Shown here: positions 17,329 to 25,720 of the stretch, piece by piece
Layout of the letters: every line of letters starts with the position of its first letter
Position numbering within the stretch: position 1 is the stretch's first letter
From: a bacterium
GTDB lineage: Bacteria; Bacteroidota; Bacteroidia; Bacteroidales; Muribaculaceae
Length of the DNA stretch: 39,800 nucleotides
Direction of reading: 5' to 3'
NCBI GenBank assembly: GCA_004561555.1
Contig: SFVH01000016.1
Span: 1-39,800, forward strand
The notes under the pieces: model-generated
The model's input: only the letters and a program-made list of their open reading frames with translations
The model's database searches: none
What the model was told of the DNA's origin: nothing
Made by a program: the position numbers and the translations under genes

Positions 17329-18909
17329 GTGGCAACATTAGAAGAAGAAATACAGAAAAGGCGCACATTCGCCATCATCAGTCACCCCGACGCAGGTAAA
17401 ACAACACTCACCGAAAAACTCCTCCTCTTTGGTGGAGCAATCCATGTGGCAGGTGCCGTAAAGTCTAACAAAATAAAAAAAACCGCTACTTCCGACTGGA
17501 TGGAAATCGAGAAGCAACGCGGCATCTCGGTGGCTACCTCGGTGATGGGGTTTAACTACGGCGACTACAAAATCAATATCCTCGACACTCCCGGTCACCA
17601 GGATTTCGCCGAAGACACCTACCGCACTCTGACTGCCGTGGACAGCGTTATCATCGTGGTCGACGTGGCGAAAGGTGTGGAGCAACAGACTCGCAAACTG
17701 ATGGAAGTGTGCCGTATGCGCAAAACGCCGGTGATGATTTTCGTCAATAAGCTGGACCGCGAAGGGCGCGACCCGTTTGACATCCTCGACGAGCTCGAAA
17801 GCGAGCTGAAAATCAGCGTACGCCCGCTGAGTTGGCCCATAAATATCGGTGCCCACTTCAAAGGCGTCTACAACATCTACGAACATTCGCTCGACCTCTT
17901 CACCCCCAACAAGCAGCAAGTGACCGAACGCGTGGAGATTGACGACATCAACGACCCGGCCATCGACAAAGGGGTGGGCGAAACTGATGCCGCAAAGCTC
18001 CGCGATGACTTGGAGCTTATCGACGGCGTGTATCCGGAATTTGACAAAGCCGAGTATCTGAAGGGGGAGGTGGCTCCGGTGTTTTTCGGCTCCGCACTCA
18101 ACACCTTCGGCGTGAAAGAATTGCTCGACTGTTTCGTGCAGATTGCGCCTTCACCACGCCCGATTACGGCAGTGGAGCGTGAAGTGAAGCCCGAAGAGCC
18201 GGGATTTACGGGATTCGTATTCAAGATACACGCAAATATGGACCCTAACCACCGCAGCTGCATCGCGTTTGTCAAAATATGCTCCGGAAAGTTTGAACGC
18301 AACGTCAACTACAAGCAAATACGCACCGGAAAAACCATGCGCTTTGCTGCTCCCACGGCTTTTATGGCACAGAAAAAGTCGGTGGTCGATGAAGCTTTCC
18401 CCGGCGACATTGTAGGTATTCCCGACACCGGCAACTTTAAAATCGGTGACACTCTGACCTCCGGCGAAGAGTTGCATTTCAAAGGCTTGCCAAGTTTCTC
18501 TCCGGAGATGTTTAAATACATCGAAAACACCGACCCCATGAAGACCAAACAGCTCAACAAAGGCATTGAGCAACTTATGGATGAAGGTGTGGCTCAGCTG
18601 TTTGTCAATCAATTTAACGGTCGCAAACTCATCGGCACCGTCGGACAACTCCAATTTGAAGTAATCCAATATCGATTGCTCAACGAATATGGCGCACAAT
18701 GCCGCTGGGAGCCTCTCAACCTCTACAAAGCTTGTTGGATTGAGAGCGATGATGCCGCTGCTCTTGATGCTTTCAAAAAGCGCAAACACCAATTTATGGC
18801 TCTTGACCGCGAAGGACGCGACGTGTTTCTTGCCGACTCCGGCTATGTTCTATCAATGGCTCAGCAAGACTTCCCCAAAATCAAATTCCACTTCACCAGC
18901 GAGTTTTGA
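17329..18909 (+). CDS. prfC: Peptide chain release factor 3
   Basis: 526 residues, the standard length of RF3. GTP-binding motifs are all present: SHPDAGKTT (18-26), the switch region RGISVATSV (64-72), DTPGHQDF (86-93) and NKLDR (about 140). Domain 2 and the C-terminal domain (TVGQLQFEVIQYRL) follow the RF3 pattern rather than EF-G. RF3 is a GTPase that removes RF1 or RF2 from the ribosome after peptide release. The start is GTG at 17329 (MATLEEEIQKRRTFAI); no nearer ATG fits. Third gene of the Crp/Fnr operon; a shared terminator with the tmRNA lies downstream. Confidence 0.95.
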   Translation: MATLEEEIQKRRTFAIISHPDAGKTTLTEKLLLFGGAIHVAGAVKSNKIKKTATSDWMEIEKQRGISVATSVMGFNYGDYKINILDTPGHQDFAEDTYRTLTAVDSVIIVVDVAKGVEQQTRKLMEVCRMRKTPVMIFVNKLDREGRDPFDILDELESELKISVRPLSWPINIGAHFKGVYNIYEHSLDLFTPNKQQVTERVEIDDINDPAIDKGVGETDAAKLRDDLELIDGVYPEFDKAEYLKGEVAPVFFGSALNTFGVKELLDCFVQIAPSPRPITAVEREVKPEEPGFTGFVFKIHANMDPNHRSCIAFVKICSGKFERNVNYKQIRTGKTMRFAAPTAFMAQKKSVVDEAFPGDIVGIPDTGNFKIGDTLTSGEELHFKGLPSFSPEMFKYIENTDPMKTKQLNKGIEQLMDEGVAQLFVNQFNGRKLIGTVGQLQFEVIQYRLLNEYGAQCRWEPLNLYKACWIESDDAAALDAFKKRKHQFMALDREGRDVFLADSGYVLSMAQQDFPKIKFHFTSEF

Positions 18910-18946
18910 TTTACAATTTAAATACCTATAAATCAAGAAAAAAATA

Positions 18947-18980
18947 AGGAGGCTGTATCGACACAACCTCCTCATTTTTT
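18947..18980. terminator. Bidirectional terminator between prfC and ssrA
   Basis: AGGAGG and CCTCCT arms, with an inner TGT/ACA pairing and a small bulge, are flanked by an A run on the left (AAAAAAATA) and TTTTTT on the right. It serves prfC on the plus strand and the tmRNA gene on the minus strand. Confidence 0.75.
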
Positions 18981-18984
18981 CGGG

Positions 18985-19381
18985 TGGAGATGGAGAGATT
19001 CGAACTCTCGTCCAAACGCGGAACGAACACGCTTTCTACATGCTTATCTTCAAGTTGGTTGTCGTCTGTGGGCAGGCATGAAGCCACCAACCCGCAGCTT
19101 ATCTCCTAAAATTTCGGTCAAGCCACGGAGCGGAGCTATCCCTATCCTTGAATTTCCAAGCACCACCTTATCGAAACGTCTCAAGGCAAGGCAATCGGGT
19201 GATGTCTCGTTTCCGCCACTGTGGTGGAAATTAAGCTAATCTACTGTACTTCAATTAGGCAGCGAGAGCGTAGTTATTTTCGCCAGTTAAATTTTTTGAT
19301 GTCTGAGATTAAAGAGCATAGCCATCATCGCTCTGCATGCTTACGCGCCCCCTCTACACGCTGTCAAAACCGGTCATCCCC
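18985..19381 (-). ncRNA. ssrA: tmRNA (trans-translation rescue RNA)
   Basis: The 5' end reads GGGGATGACCGGTTTTGACA and the 3' end has the T-arm GTTCGAATC followed by CATCTCCA. The acceptor stem GGGGAUG/CAUCUCC contains the G3-U pair required by alanyl-tRNA synthetase; the final CCA is only partly encoded. The tag reading frame on the minus strand (19284 down to 19255) spells GENNYALAA then TAA, the known Bacteroides-type tag. With SmpB, it frees stalled ribosomes and marks the product for proteolysis. Ends are placed by base pairing, accurate to a few bases; length about 397. Confidence 0.95.
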
Positions 19382-19414
19382 AATCTTGTTTGCGCTTATC
19401 AAGAAGCGTGGGTG

Positions 19415-19447
19415 CAAATATACGTCATTATTTCATATTTATCCAAA
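19415..19447 (-). promoter_or_regulatory. Promoter of ssrA
   Basis: On the minus strand TTTG (19447-19444), 21 bases, TATATTTG (19422-19415). Transcription would begin roughly 25 bases before the mature tmRNA 5' end, leaving a leader for RNase P to remove. Confidence 0.75.
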
Positions 19448-19472
19448 TTTTTCATCTTCTTTTATCGCATAT

Positions 19473-19503
19473 TTTGTGGCTTTGCTCAGAATGATTAACT
19501 TTG
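19473..19503 (+). promoter_or_regulatory. Promoter of proB
   Basis: TTTG (19473-19476), 19 bases, TAACTTTG (19496-19503). It is back-to-back with the ssrA promoter, only 25 bases away, and gives a leader of about 23 bases to the proB ATG at 19533. Confidence 0.8.
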
Positions 19504-19532
19504 CAATGGGCTACGAGGCTCTACATAAGGTT

Positions 19533-20624
19533 ATGAATAATTACAAACGAATAGCAATAAAAATAGGTAGCAATGTGCTCGCTCGTCGCGACGGTACGCT
19601 CGACATTACGCGTATGTCTGCCATCGTCGACCAAGTGGCGGAGCTTCGACGCAGTGGAAAAGAGGTGGTGATTATCACTTCCGGGGCGGTGGCTTCGGGG
19701 CGTAGCGAGATGAAGGACACTCCGCGACTGGATGCAGTGTCGGCGCGACAACTGTTTTCGGCTGTGGGGCAGGCGAAGCTCATCAATCGCTACTACGAGT
19801 TTTTCCGCGACCATGGGATGGTGTGCGGGCAGGTGCTTACGATGAAGGAGAATTTCTCCACGCGTTTGCACTATCTCAACCAGAAGCATTGCATGGAGGT
19901 GATGCTCGACAATGGTGTGATTCCTATTGTTAACGAGAATGACACGGTGAGTGTCACGGAGCTGATGTTTACCGACAACGACGAGCTGTCGGGATTGATA
20001 GCCACGATGATGGATATGGATGTGCTGATTATTCTCTCAAATATTGATGGTGTGTACGACGGCGACCCGTCGCTGCCGGAGTCGAAGCTCATCTCGGAGG
20101 TGCTCCCCGACGAAGCGCTTGATGCAGAGACGATTGTGGCTCGAGGCAAGTCGCAGTTTGGTAGAGGCGGCATGGGCACTAAGTTTCGCATTGCGCGAAA
20201 GGTTGCCGATGAAGGTATTGCCGTGATGATTGCCAACGGTAAGCGCGAAAATGTGCTCACCGACATCCTTCTTGCCGGAAAGGAGGTGCCACACACCACA
20301 TTTGTGGCGCAACGCCGTACGGTGTCGAGTGTGAAAAAGTGGATTGCTCATAGCGATGGGTTTGCTAAGGGGGAAATCCACATCAATCAGGGTGCTTACG
20401 TGGCGCTGACTTCGACTGCCCAAGCGAGCAGCTTGCTCGCCGTGGGGGTGACTCGCGTGGATGGCGAATTTGAAAAGGATGACATCGTGAAGATTGTGGC
20501 TCCCGACGGTAGGGTGTTTGCCGTGGGTCGTACAGCCTACGACAGCGAGGAGGCACGAAAACTTATTGGGGTGCAAGGGGCAAAACCTATAGTCCACTAC
20601 AACTATCTTTTTATCGACCAATAA
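19533..20624 (+). CDS. proB: Glutamate 5-kinase
   Basis: 363 residues from the ATG at 19533 (MNNYKRIAIKIGSNVLARRDG). The frame is open further upstream but that part runs through the tmRNA gene and the promoter, so the inner ATG is right. The amino-acid kinase domain (1-260) has IKIGSN, ITSGAVASG, NENDTVS and the GRGGMGTK motif; a C-terminal PUA domain (about 275-360) completes the classical long ProB. It phosphorylates glutamate in the first step of proline synthesis, probably with feedback inhibition by proline, as known for the family. proA lies downstream after a 128-base gap. Confidence 0.95.
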   Translation: MNNYKRIAIKIGSNVLARRDGTLDITRMSAIVDQVAELRRSGKEVVIITSGAVASGRSEMKDTPRLDAVSARQLFSAVGQAKLINRYYEFFRDHGMVCGQVLTMKENFSTRLHYLNQKHCMEVMLDNGVIPIVNENDTVSVTELMFTDNDELSGLIATMMDMDVLIILSNIDGVYDGDPSLPESKLISEVLPDEALDAETIVARGKSQFGRGGMGTKFRIARKVADEGIAVMIANGKRENVLTDILLAGKEVPHTTFVAQRRTVSSVKKWIAHSDGFAKGEIHINQGAYVALTSTAQASSLLAVGVTRVDGEFEKDDIVKIVAPDGRVFAVGRTAYDSEEARKLIGVQGAKPIVHYNYLFIDQ

Positions 20625-20752
20625 GCGGAATAATTGAGTGACCCCGGCTCCCGAAATGCTGTGGAGCAAGGCTTCAGCCCGCTGTGTGGCGCCCGATAGC
20701 TGAACAGGTCGCTTTATGGATGATTTTTTTGACGATACAAAACTCTAAGATA

Positions 20753-22003
20753 ATGAATGACAATCTGAAAACAATGCTTGAGGGCGCACGCCGCAGCTCG
20801 CGGATGCTTAACCGCATGACTGATGCCGACATCAACCGCGTGCTCCTGAAAGCCGCTGATGCCGCCGTGGCGGCTACCGACAGCATCCTCGCAGCTAATG
20901 CCGCCGACCTTGCTCGCATGAGTAAGGAAGACCCTAAATACGACCGCTTGATGCTCACCGCCGACCGCATAGCCTCTATTGCCAATGATATGCGTAGCGT
21001 GGCGGCGCTACCGTCGCCCTTGGGGGTAACACTCCGCGAATGGACACAGCCTAATGGGATGAAGATACGCAAGGTGAGCGTGCCTTTCGGGGTGATTGGC
21101 ATCATCTATGAGGCGCGACCTAACGTCACGTTTGATGTGTTCTCGCTTTGCCTCAAGAGCGGAAGCGCGTGTGTGCTAAAAGGGGGCAGTGATGCCGACA
21201 GCTCAAACCGCACCATCGTGGAGGTGCTGAGAGGGGTGTTGCTCAGCGAAGGTATCGACGAGGCTTGCGTCACTCTTCTGCCGCCCGACCATGCCACCAC
21301 TCAGGAGATGCTGGGTGCAGTGGGCTATGTCGACTTGGTGATACCGCGCGGCAGCTCCAGACTCATCAACTTTGTTCGCGACAATGCTCGCATCCCGGTG
21401 ATTGAGACAGGTGCCGGAGTGTGCCACTGCTACATCCATTCGTCGGCCGACATACTAAAAGCGCAAGCTATCGTCACCAACGCCAAGACGCGCCGTGTGA
21501 GTGTGTGCAATGCGCTCGACAGCCTGGTAATCGACGAAAGTCGCCTCGCCGACTTGCCAATAATTGTGGAGAATATGGCGGCGAAGAAGGTGGAGATTCG
21601 CGCCGACGAGAGGGCTTTTGCGGCTCTCGATGGCAAATATCCCTATCTTTCTCAAGCCGATGACAGCGATTGGGGACGCGAATATATCGACTATCGCATG
21701 AGCATCCGCACTGTGGCTTCGCTCGCCGATGCCATCGACCATATCTCGCGCTTCACCTCCCACCACAGCGAGAGCATTGTGGCTGAGGATGAGGCTGTTT
21801 GCGACACGTTCACGCGTGAGATTGATGCTGCTTGCGTCTACACAAATCTTCCCACTTCTTTCACCGACGGCGGGCAGTTTGGCTTCGGCGCTGAGATTGG
21901 CATTTCCACTCAGAAACTTCATGCTCGCGGTCCGATGGGATTGCCGGAAATCACAACTTATAAGTACATCATCTCGGGCAACGGACAAACACGCAATCCG
22001 TAA
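20753..22003 (+). CDS. proA: Gamma-glutamyl phosphate reductase
   Basis: 416 residues from the ATG at 20753 (MNDNLKTMLEGARRSS). Motifs: VPFGVIGIIYEARPNVTFD, LKGGSDA, ETGAGVCH, and the catalytic Cys in SVCNALDSLVID. The end GPMGLPEITTYKYII is typical of ProA. It reduces glutamyl phosphate to the semialdehyde with NADPH, the step after ProB. An earlier in-frame GTG or ATG would add a peptide with no family similarity. mntP begins 5 bases after its stop. Confidence 0.96.
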   Translation: MNDNLKTMLEGARRSSRMLNRMTDADINRVLLKAADAAVAATDSILAANAADLARMSKEDPKYDRLMLTADRIASIANDMRSVAALPSPLGVTLREWTQPNGMKIRKVSVPFGVIGIIYEARPNVTFDVFSLCLKSGSACVLKGGSDADSSNRTIVEVLRGVLLSEGIDEACVTLLPPDHATTQEMLGAVGYVDLVIPRGSSRLINFVRDNARIPVIETGAGVCHCYIHSSADILKAQAIVTNAKTRRVSVCNALDSLVIDESRLADLPIIVENMAAKKVEIRADERAFAALDGKYPYLSQADDSDWGREYIDYRMSIRTVASLADAIDHISRFTSHHSESIVAEDEAVCDTFTREIDAACVYTNLPTSFTDGGQFGFGAEIGISTQKLHARGPMGLPEITTYKYIISGNGQTRNP

Positions 22004-22008
22004 TTGTT

Positions 22009-22578
22009 ATGGGAATAATCGAAACTCTGCTCATTGCTGTGAGTCTCGGCATGGATTGCTTCTCGGTGTCGCTGGCAAGCGGGATGATGCTCAGAAAGAT
22101 GAGATGGAGCCTTTTTCTTCGCACTGCCTTTTTCTTCGGTTTGTTTCAAGCGATAATGCCTGTTATCGGGTGGCTGGGTGCGAGCACATTTAGCGACATC
22201 ATCCGCGACTACGACCACTGGGTGGCGTTTGCAATGCTCTTGATGCTCGGCATCAACATGATACGCGAGGGTTTTAAGGCGGAGGAAGAGTCGCACGTCG
22301 ACGTGTCGAGGATGAAGATGGTGCTTCTGCTGGCGGTAGCCACAAGCATCGACGCTCTCGCCGTGGGGGTGACGTTGGCTTTCACGGGCTTCGACTCCTT
22401 CGTGGCGCTACTGTTGCCGGTGGCGCTCATCGGCGCTATGTCGCTGGCTATGAGCTTGGCAGGAAGCGTGATAGGGGCGTTGGCGCGACGTGTGGTGAAA
22501 TGGCGTCCGGAGCCGTTGGGAGGTGTGGCGCTGATTGCTATCGGCATAAAAATCCTTATCGAGCATCTCTACTATTAA
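22009..22578 (+). CDS. mntP: Manganese efflux pump MntP
   Basis: 189 residues, the family length, with six predicted membrane helices arranged as two repeats. Each repeat carries an acidic motif: GMDCFSVSLASG (residue 14 on) and SIDALAVGVTLA (about 112 on), the conserved Asp pair of MntP. It exports Mn2+ from the cytosol across the inner membrane. The gene is 5 bases after proA, so it is cotranscribed with the proline genes; no Mn riboswitch is seen upstream. Confidence 0.92.
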   Translation: MGIIETLLIAVSLGMDCFSVSLASGMMLRKMRWSLFLRTAFFFGLFQAIMPVIGWLGASTFSDIIRDYDHWVAFAMLLMLGINMIREGFKAEEESHVDVSRMKMVLLLAVATSIDALAVGVTLAFTGFDSFVALLLPVALIGAMSLAMSLAGSVIGALARRVVKWRPEPLGGVALIAIGIKILIEHLYY

Positions 22579-22638
22579 ACTTTTTATCTTCTCGGTTGTC
22601 ATTATAAAAGAAAATTAAACTTTAACTATTAAAACAGC

Positions 22639-23394
22639 ATGATAAAAAATTTTTCTTTGATTGTGTCTGCTGCCGCGTTGGCTGTGATGATGGCTTCTTG
22701 CGGGGGCGCAAAAACGGCTACTATCGCCGAGGTGAAGGGCGAATGGCAATTTGAAACAGCGGGTGGCAAAACTCTCTCGAGCGACGTTACTCCTTACATA
22801 TACTTCGGCAACAACGACTATCACGGCAATGCCGGGTGTAACAGTTTTCGCGGCTCTTTGAAAACCGATGATAAGGGCAATGTAGACTTCGGGGTGATGG
22901 CTGCCACGAAGATGATGTGCCCGAATATGGACTGCGAAACGGCGGTGATGAAGGCGCTCGGCGAGGCAAAAGGCTTCTCCTTGAAGGGCAACCGACTGAC
23001 GTTGCTCGACATCGAGGGCAAGGAGGTGGCTACACTCATTTCGCGTTGCCAAAAGATGAAACATTCTCTCCTACAAGGCGAATGGCGCATCGTCAGTGCC
23101 GGTGGATTGATGCCGAAAGCCGAATCAAAACCCACAATTTGGTTTGACACAGAAGAGAGGCTCGTGCACGGTAATGCCGCTTGCAACACGTTCAACGGCG
23201 AATATTCGGTCGACGGACAGCTCATCTCGTTTTCCAAAAATATGGCGATAACGATGCGTATGTGCGACGACATGGCGTTTGAAAGTCGTGTGATGGAGGC
23301 GCTCGGCGATGCCGCTAAGTTTGGCTTGATGCCCGACGGATCCGTGGGACTCTTCAACGAAGACGGAAGTTTGGTGATGCTCCTCGCTCGCTAA
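22639..23394 (+). CDS. Double META-domain lipoprotein
   Basis: 251 residues. The leader ends MMASC with the lipid Cys at 21, then GGAK. Two META domains (HslJ-like, formerly DUF306) follow at about 30-135 and 145-250. Each shows the sequence GEW, then GNAGCNSFRG or GNAACNTFNG, then M-MC and a closing L-L-L strand. The paired Cys in each domain may form disulphides. META proteins are small beta domains of the cell envelope linked in other bacteria to novobiocin resistance or motility; the role here is unknown. It begins 60 bases after mntP and 45 bases before the next gene. Confidence 0.88.
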   Translation: MIKNFSLIVSAAALAVMMASCGGAKTATIAEVKGEWQFETAGGKTLSSDVTPYIYFGNNDYHGNAGCNSFRGSLKTDDKGNVDFGVMAATKMMCPNMDCETAVMKALGEAKGFSLKGNRLTLLDIEGKEVATLISRCQKMKHSLLQGEWRIVSAGGLMPKAESKPTIWFDTEERLVHGNAACNTFNGEYSVDGQLISFSKNMAITMRMCDDMAFESRVMEALGDAAKFGLMPDGSVGLFNEDGSLVMLLAR

Positions 23395-23413
23395 CCTTAT
23401 TAACCTATTAACC

Positions 23414-23430
23414 GCAACGCTTGGCGTTGC
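23414..23430 (+). other. Perfect hairpin just before the DUF3298 gene
   Basis: GCAACGC-TTG-GCGTTGC, a 7-bp stem with 3-base loop. It ends 9 bases before the ATG at 23440 and so covers the ribosome-binding area. It could be a weak attenuator or RNA processing site. No T run follows. Confidence 0.5.
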
Positions 23431-23439
23431 CACAAGACT

Positions 23440-24267
23440 ATGACAAGGAAACTTTTTAGCCTGATGGCTACTGTGTTGCTCCTCACAGGGTGTGGAGACA
23501 ACAACGAGAAACAAACAGAAACAGACCACAGCAGCGACGCCGTAACTACCCTCAAGACCGTCGCTCTGCGTGAGACGCGTGAGATTATGCTCCACGACAG
23601 CCTCAAATGGCGTCCGGGTAACTACTATGCCGACTTCGACATTTGCATGGTGATGCCTCAAACAGTCGACGGAAAGGAGGCTACGGTGCTTGCCGACTCG
23701 ATTGTGAAAAAGGCTTTTGGCAGAAATGCCAAAGCAGACATCTCAAAGACGCTCTCCTCGCTGGTGGAGACACCGCTCGGTTTTGAAGACGTGAAAGGGT
23801 TGAAAACAAAAAAATGCAACACGCAGGTGGTTGCCGATGAAACTCACGCTGTGTCGTTTCTAAAAGTAGAGGCGTTCCCCTCCTACCAAAATCAAAAAAT
23901 TATAACCTACACGATTTTCAACTCTTCGTTTCTTGCCGGAGCAGCTCACGGATATGAAGCCTCTCAATATATCAACTACGACATCGCCGGCGCTAAGGTG
24001 TTGACTCCGGCGCTATTATTCACCAACATCGAGGAGGTCAAAAAGACTGTGTGGAATGAGATGCTCCGCAACGAGAACGTATCGCCTATGCTGTTGGTGA
24101 ACGAAGTGCCTCACATAGACAACTTCTATGTCAACGACTACTCGATGACTTTTGTTTACAACCCCTACGAAGTGGCTGCCTACGCCGCCGGACCGGTATC
24201 GGTGACCGTCGGCGCCTACGAGCTGAAAGCCTATCTCACTCCCTACGCCAAGCAATTCTGGAAGTAA
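23440..24267 (+). CDS. DUF3298/RsiV-like domain lipoprotein
   Basis: 275 residues. Leader LLLTGC gives the lipid Cys at about 18, followed by GDNNEKQTETD, a flexible linker. The C-terminal two thirds contain FLAGAAHGYEASQYINYDIAGAKVLTPALLF, the hallmark of DUF3298 (GxAHG with the following strand-helix), the fold also found in the lysozyme-sensing anti-sigma factor RsiV. No membrane anchor beyond the lipid is seen. The function is unknown; binding a cell-wall enzyme or ligand is only a family-based possibility. A strong terminator follows. Confidence 0.85.
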   Translation: MTRKLFSLMATVLLLTGCGDNNEKQTETDHSSDAVTTLKTVALRETREIMLHDSLKWRPGNYYADFDICMVMPQTVDGKEATVLADSIVKKAFGRNAKADISKTLSSLVETPLGFEDVKGLKTKKCNTQVVADETHAVSFLKVEAFPSYQNQKIITYTIFNSSFLAGAAHGYEASQYINYDIAGAKVLTPALLFTNIEEVKKTVWNEMLRNENVSPMLLVNEVPHIDNFYVNDYSMTFVYNPYEVAAYAAGPVSVTVGAYELKAYLTPYAKQFWK

Positions 24268-24284
24268 CACAAGCCGCCACCATA

Positions 24285-24327
24285 AAAAACGAATGAGACT
24301 ATGCGCATAGCCTCATTCGTTTTTTTA
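24285..24327. terminator. Strong bidirectional terminator
   Basis: The stem pairs ACGAATGAG with CTCATTCGT and, after one A/C mismatch, CTATG with CATAG. TTTTTTT follows on the plus strand and an A run (T run on the minus strand) precedes it. It closes the proB operon and the minus-strand epimerase gene. Confidence 0.9.
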
Positions 24328-24351
24328 TAGCTTCGCCCCTAAAAGCAACTC

Positions 24352-25344
24352 TCACTCCGTCTTAAAAGTGACGTCGTCGTGGCGAGGATGAACAAACTCA
24401 AACTCCAGAGTGCGTGCCAACCCCTCGCCAAGGCTATAAGGAGCACGAAATCCCGACTGCTCCATGCGGCGAGCGTCAAACTCGGTGGTGGCGCAAAACT
24501 TCTTCACACGCACCGAACTGACAGCCAACTTGCGACGCGTAATCCACGCCAACACATCGAAGCAATAGCCACCAACCATCCCAAGCCAATAAGGCAAGCG
24601 AGTGGCAGGTATATGCTTGCCAAGCACCTTCTCCACATGCGCCACAAGGTCGTTCATCGTAAAGTCGGGCTTATCGATATAATTATACACATTGTAGCCC
24701 TCAGTGCGACTCTCAAGCAAGAACTTCACAAACGCCACAACATTACCCACATACGCCATCGACTTGCGGTTGTTGCCCTTGCCCACCATCAGAAACTTCC
24801 CGCCGGCAATCTGACGCAACAAGTTGTAGACATTGCCGCGATTGCGCTCCCCGAAAATCACCGTAGGACGAACAATATTCACATTCCAATCAGGATGACT
24901 GCGATGCCACTCCGCAACCACCTGTTCCGCCTCCCACTTCGACTTGCCATAGTGGTTAAATGGGTCCTTATCGTGGTCCTCATCAGGATTATGCTTGTTT
25001 AAGCCATAAACAGCCACCGACGAGAAAAACACCAGCCGCTTCACCCCATTGCGCTCCATTGCCCGAAGAGTCACTCGCATACCCTCAACATTGGTGTCGT
25101 AGTAGAGCGACGTCGGACTGACATCATCGCGGTGTTGCGCCGCCAACAGCACCACAACCTCGCTGCCCGACAGCTCTCGGTCAATATCCTCCTGTCGCCG
25201 CACATCTCCTATCACCGTGACATCATTAAAAAAATGGCTCGGAAGCAAATCCACGTTCTTCACGTCGTAGCCCCCGGCCTCTTGTAGAAGCCCTATCAAC
25301 CTCGTGCCAACAAAGCCGCTACCCCCAATCATCGTCACCTTCAT
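24352..25344 (-). CDS. NAD-dependent epimerase/dehydratase family protein
   Basis: 330 residues from the ATG at 25344 (MKVTMIGGSGFVGTRL); a TTG two codons earlier is less likely. The NAD-binding Rossmann motif GGSGFVG, the catalytic Ser region SSVAVYG and YGKSK (Tyr-x3-Lys) mark an extended short-chain dehydrogenase of the sugar-nucleotide type. The segment RPTVIFGERNRGNVYNLLRQI is typical of sugar epimerases/dehydratases of surface polysaccharide pathways; the exact substrate is uncertain. The gene stands alone on its own promoter, between a GH3 relic and the terminator at 24285. Confidence 0.82.
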   Translation of the reverse strand: MKVTMIGGSGFVGTRLIGLLQEAGGYDVKNVDLLPSHFFNDVTVIGDVRRQEDIDRELSGSEVVVLLAAQHRDDVSPTSLYYDTNVEGMRVTLRAMERNGVKRLVFFSSVAVYGLNKHNPDEDHDKDPFNHYGKSKWEAEQVVAEWHRSHPDWNVNIVRPTVIFGERNRGNVYNLLRQIAGGKFLMVGKGNNRKSMAYVGNVVAFVKFLLESRTEGYNVYNYIDKPDFTMNDLVAHVEKVLGKHIPATRLPYWLGMVGGYCFDVLAWITRRKLAVSSVRVKKFCATTEFDARRMEQSGFRAPYSLGEGLARTLEFEFVHPRHDDVTFKTE

Positions 25345-25366
25345 AGTCAAAAACTTTTTTCAACCA

Positions 25367-25398
25367 CAAAAGTAACCTTTCTTCCCCTCTACTCCAAA
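25367..25398 (-). promoter_or_regulatory. Promoter of the epimerase family gene
   Basis: On the minus strand TTTG (25398-25395), 20 bases, TACTTTTG (25374-25367); the leader to the ATG is about 16 bases. Both elements match the Bacteroidota consensus. Confidence 0.7.
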
Positions 25399-25426
25399 AA
25401 TTCCATCAAATTTTCCCTACATTTAC

Positions 25427-25654
25427 TTAAGCCTCAAACCGCTTTCTTGCCACATCCTCGCCAAAATTTCGCACATACATATCGTAAACCTCAATCACCG
25501 GACCCTTCTCGTTGTTTCCACCAAACTGGTCGACACCGGCAATAAAAGCCTTATAGTGTTGTTCGGCAACCGACAATCGTTCCACTCCCCAAGGCTTTCC
25601 GGAATGAACACCGGGATGAACCTTGTCGCCTGTAATAACCCAAGTCGGGTCCAT
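25427..25654 (-). pseudogene. Remnant of a GH3 beta-glucosidase/xylosidase
   Basis: A 75-residue piece whose text matches one internal part of Bacteroidota GH3 glycosidases: WVITGD, HPGVHSGKPWGVERLS, the active-site-side segment AGVDQFGGNNEKGP, then a helix ending ARKRFEA. In full enzymes this is followed by SARRLLRNIFRVGLFENPY and preceded by hundreds of residues including the catalytic Asp; neither is present. It stops at TAA exactly where the next conserved residue should be, and upstream the frame is closed within about 40 bases. It lies between purD and the epimerase promoter. It cannot be a working glycosidase. Confidence 0.75.
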
Positions 25655-25720
25655 CCTCTTGATGGCACAGCAAGTAGCCGTCTTTCACTTCCGTTGCCAT
25701 ATCGATATGTAATAAAAACC

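Noticed and set aside
19221..19532. N-terminal extension of proB by about 100 residues
   Set aside because: It runs through the tmRNA gene and both promoters and has no ProB similarity; the ATG at 19533 fits the family start.
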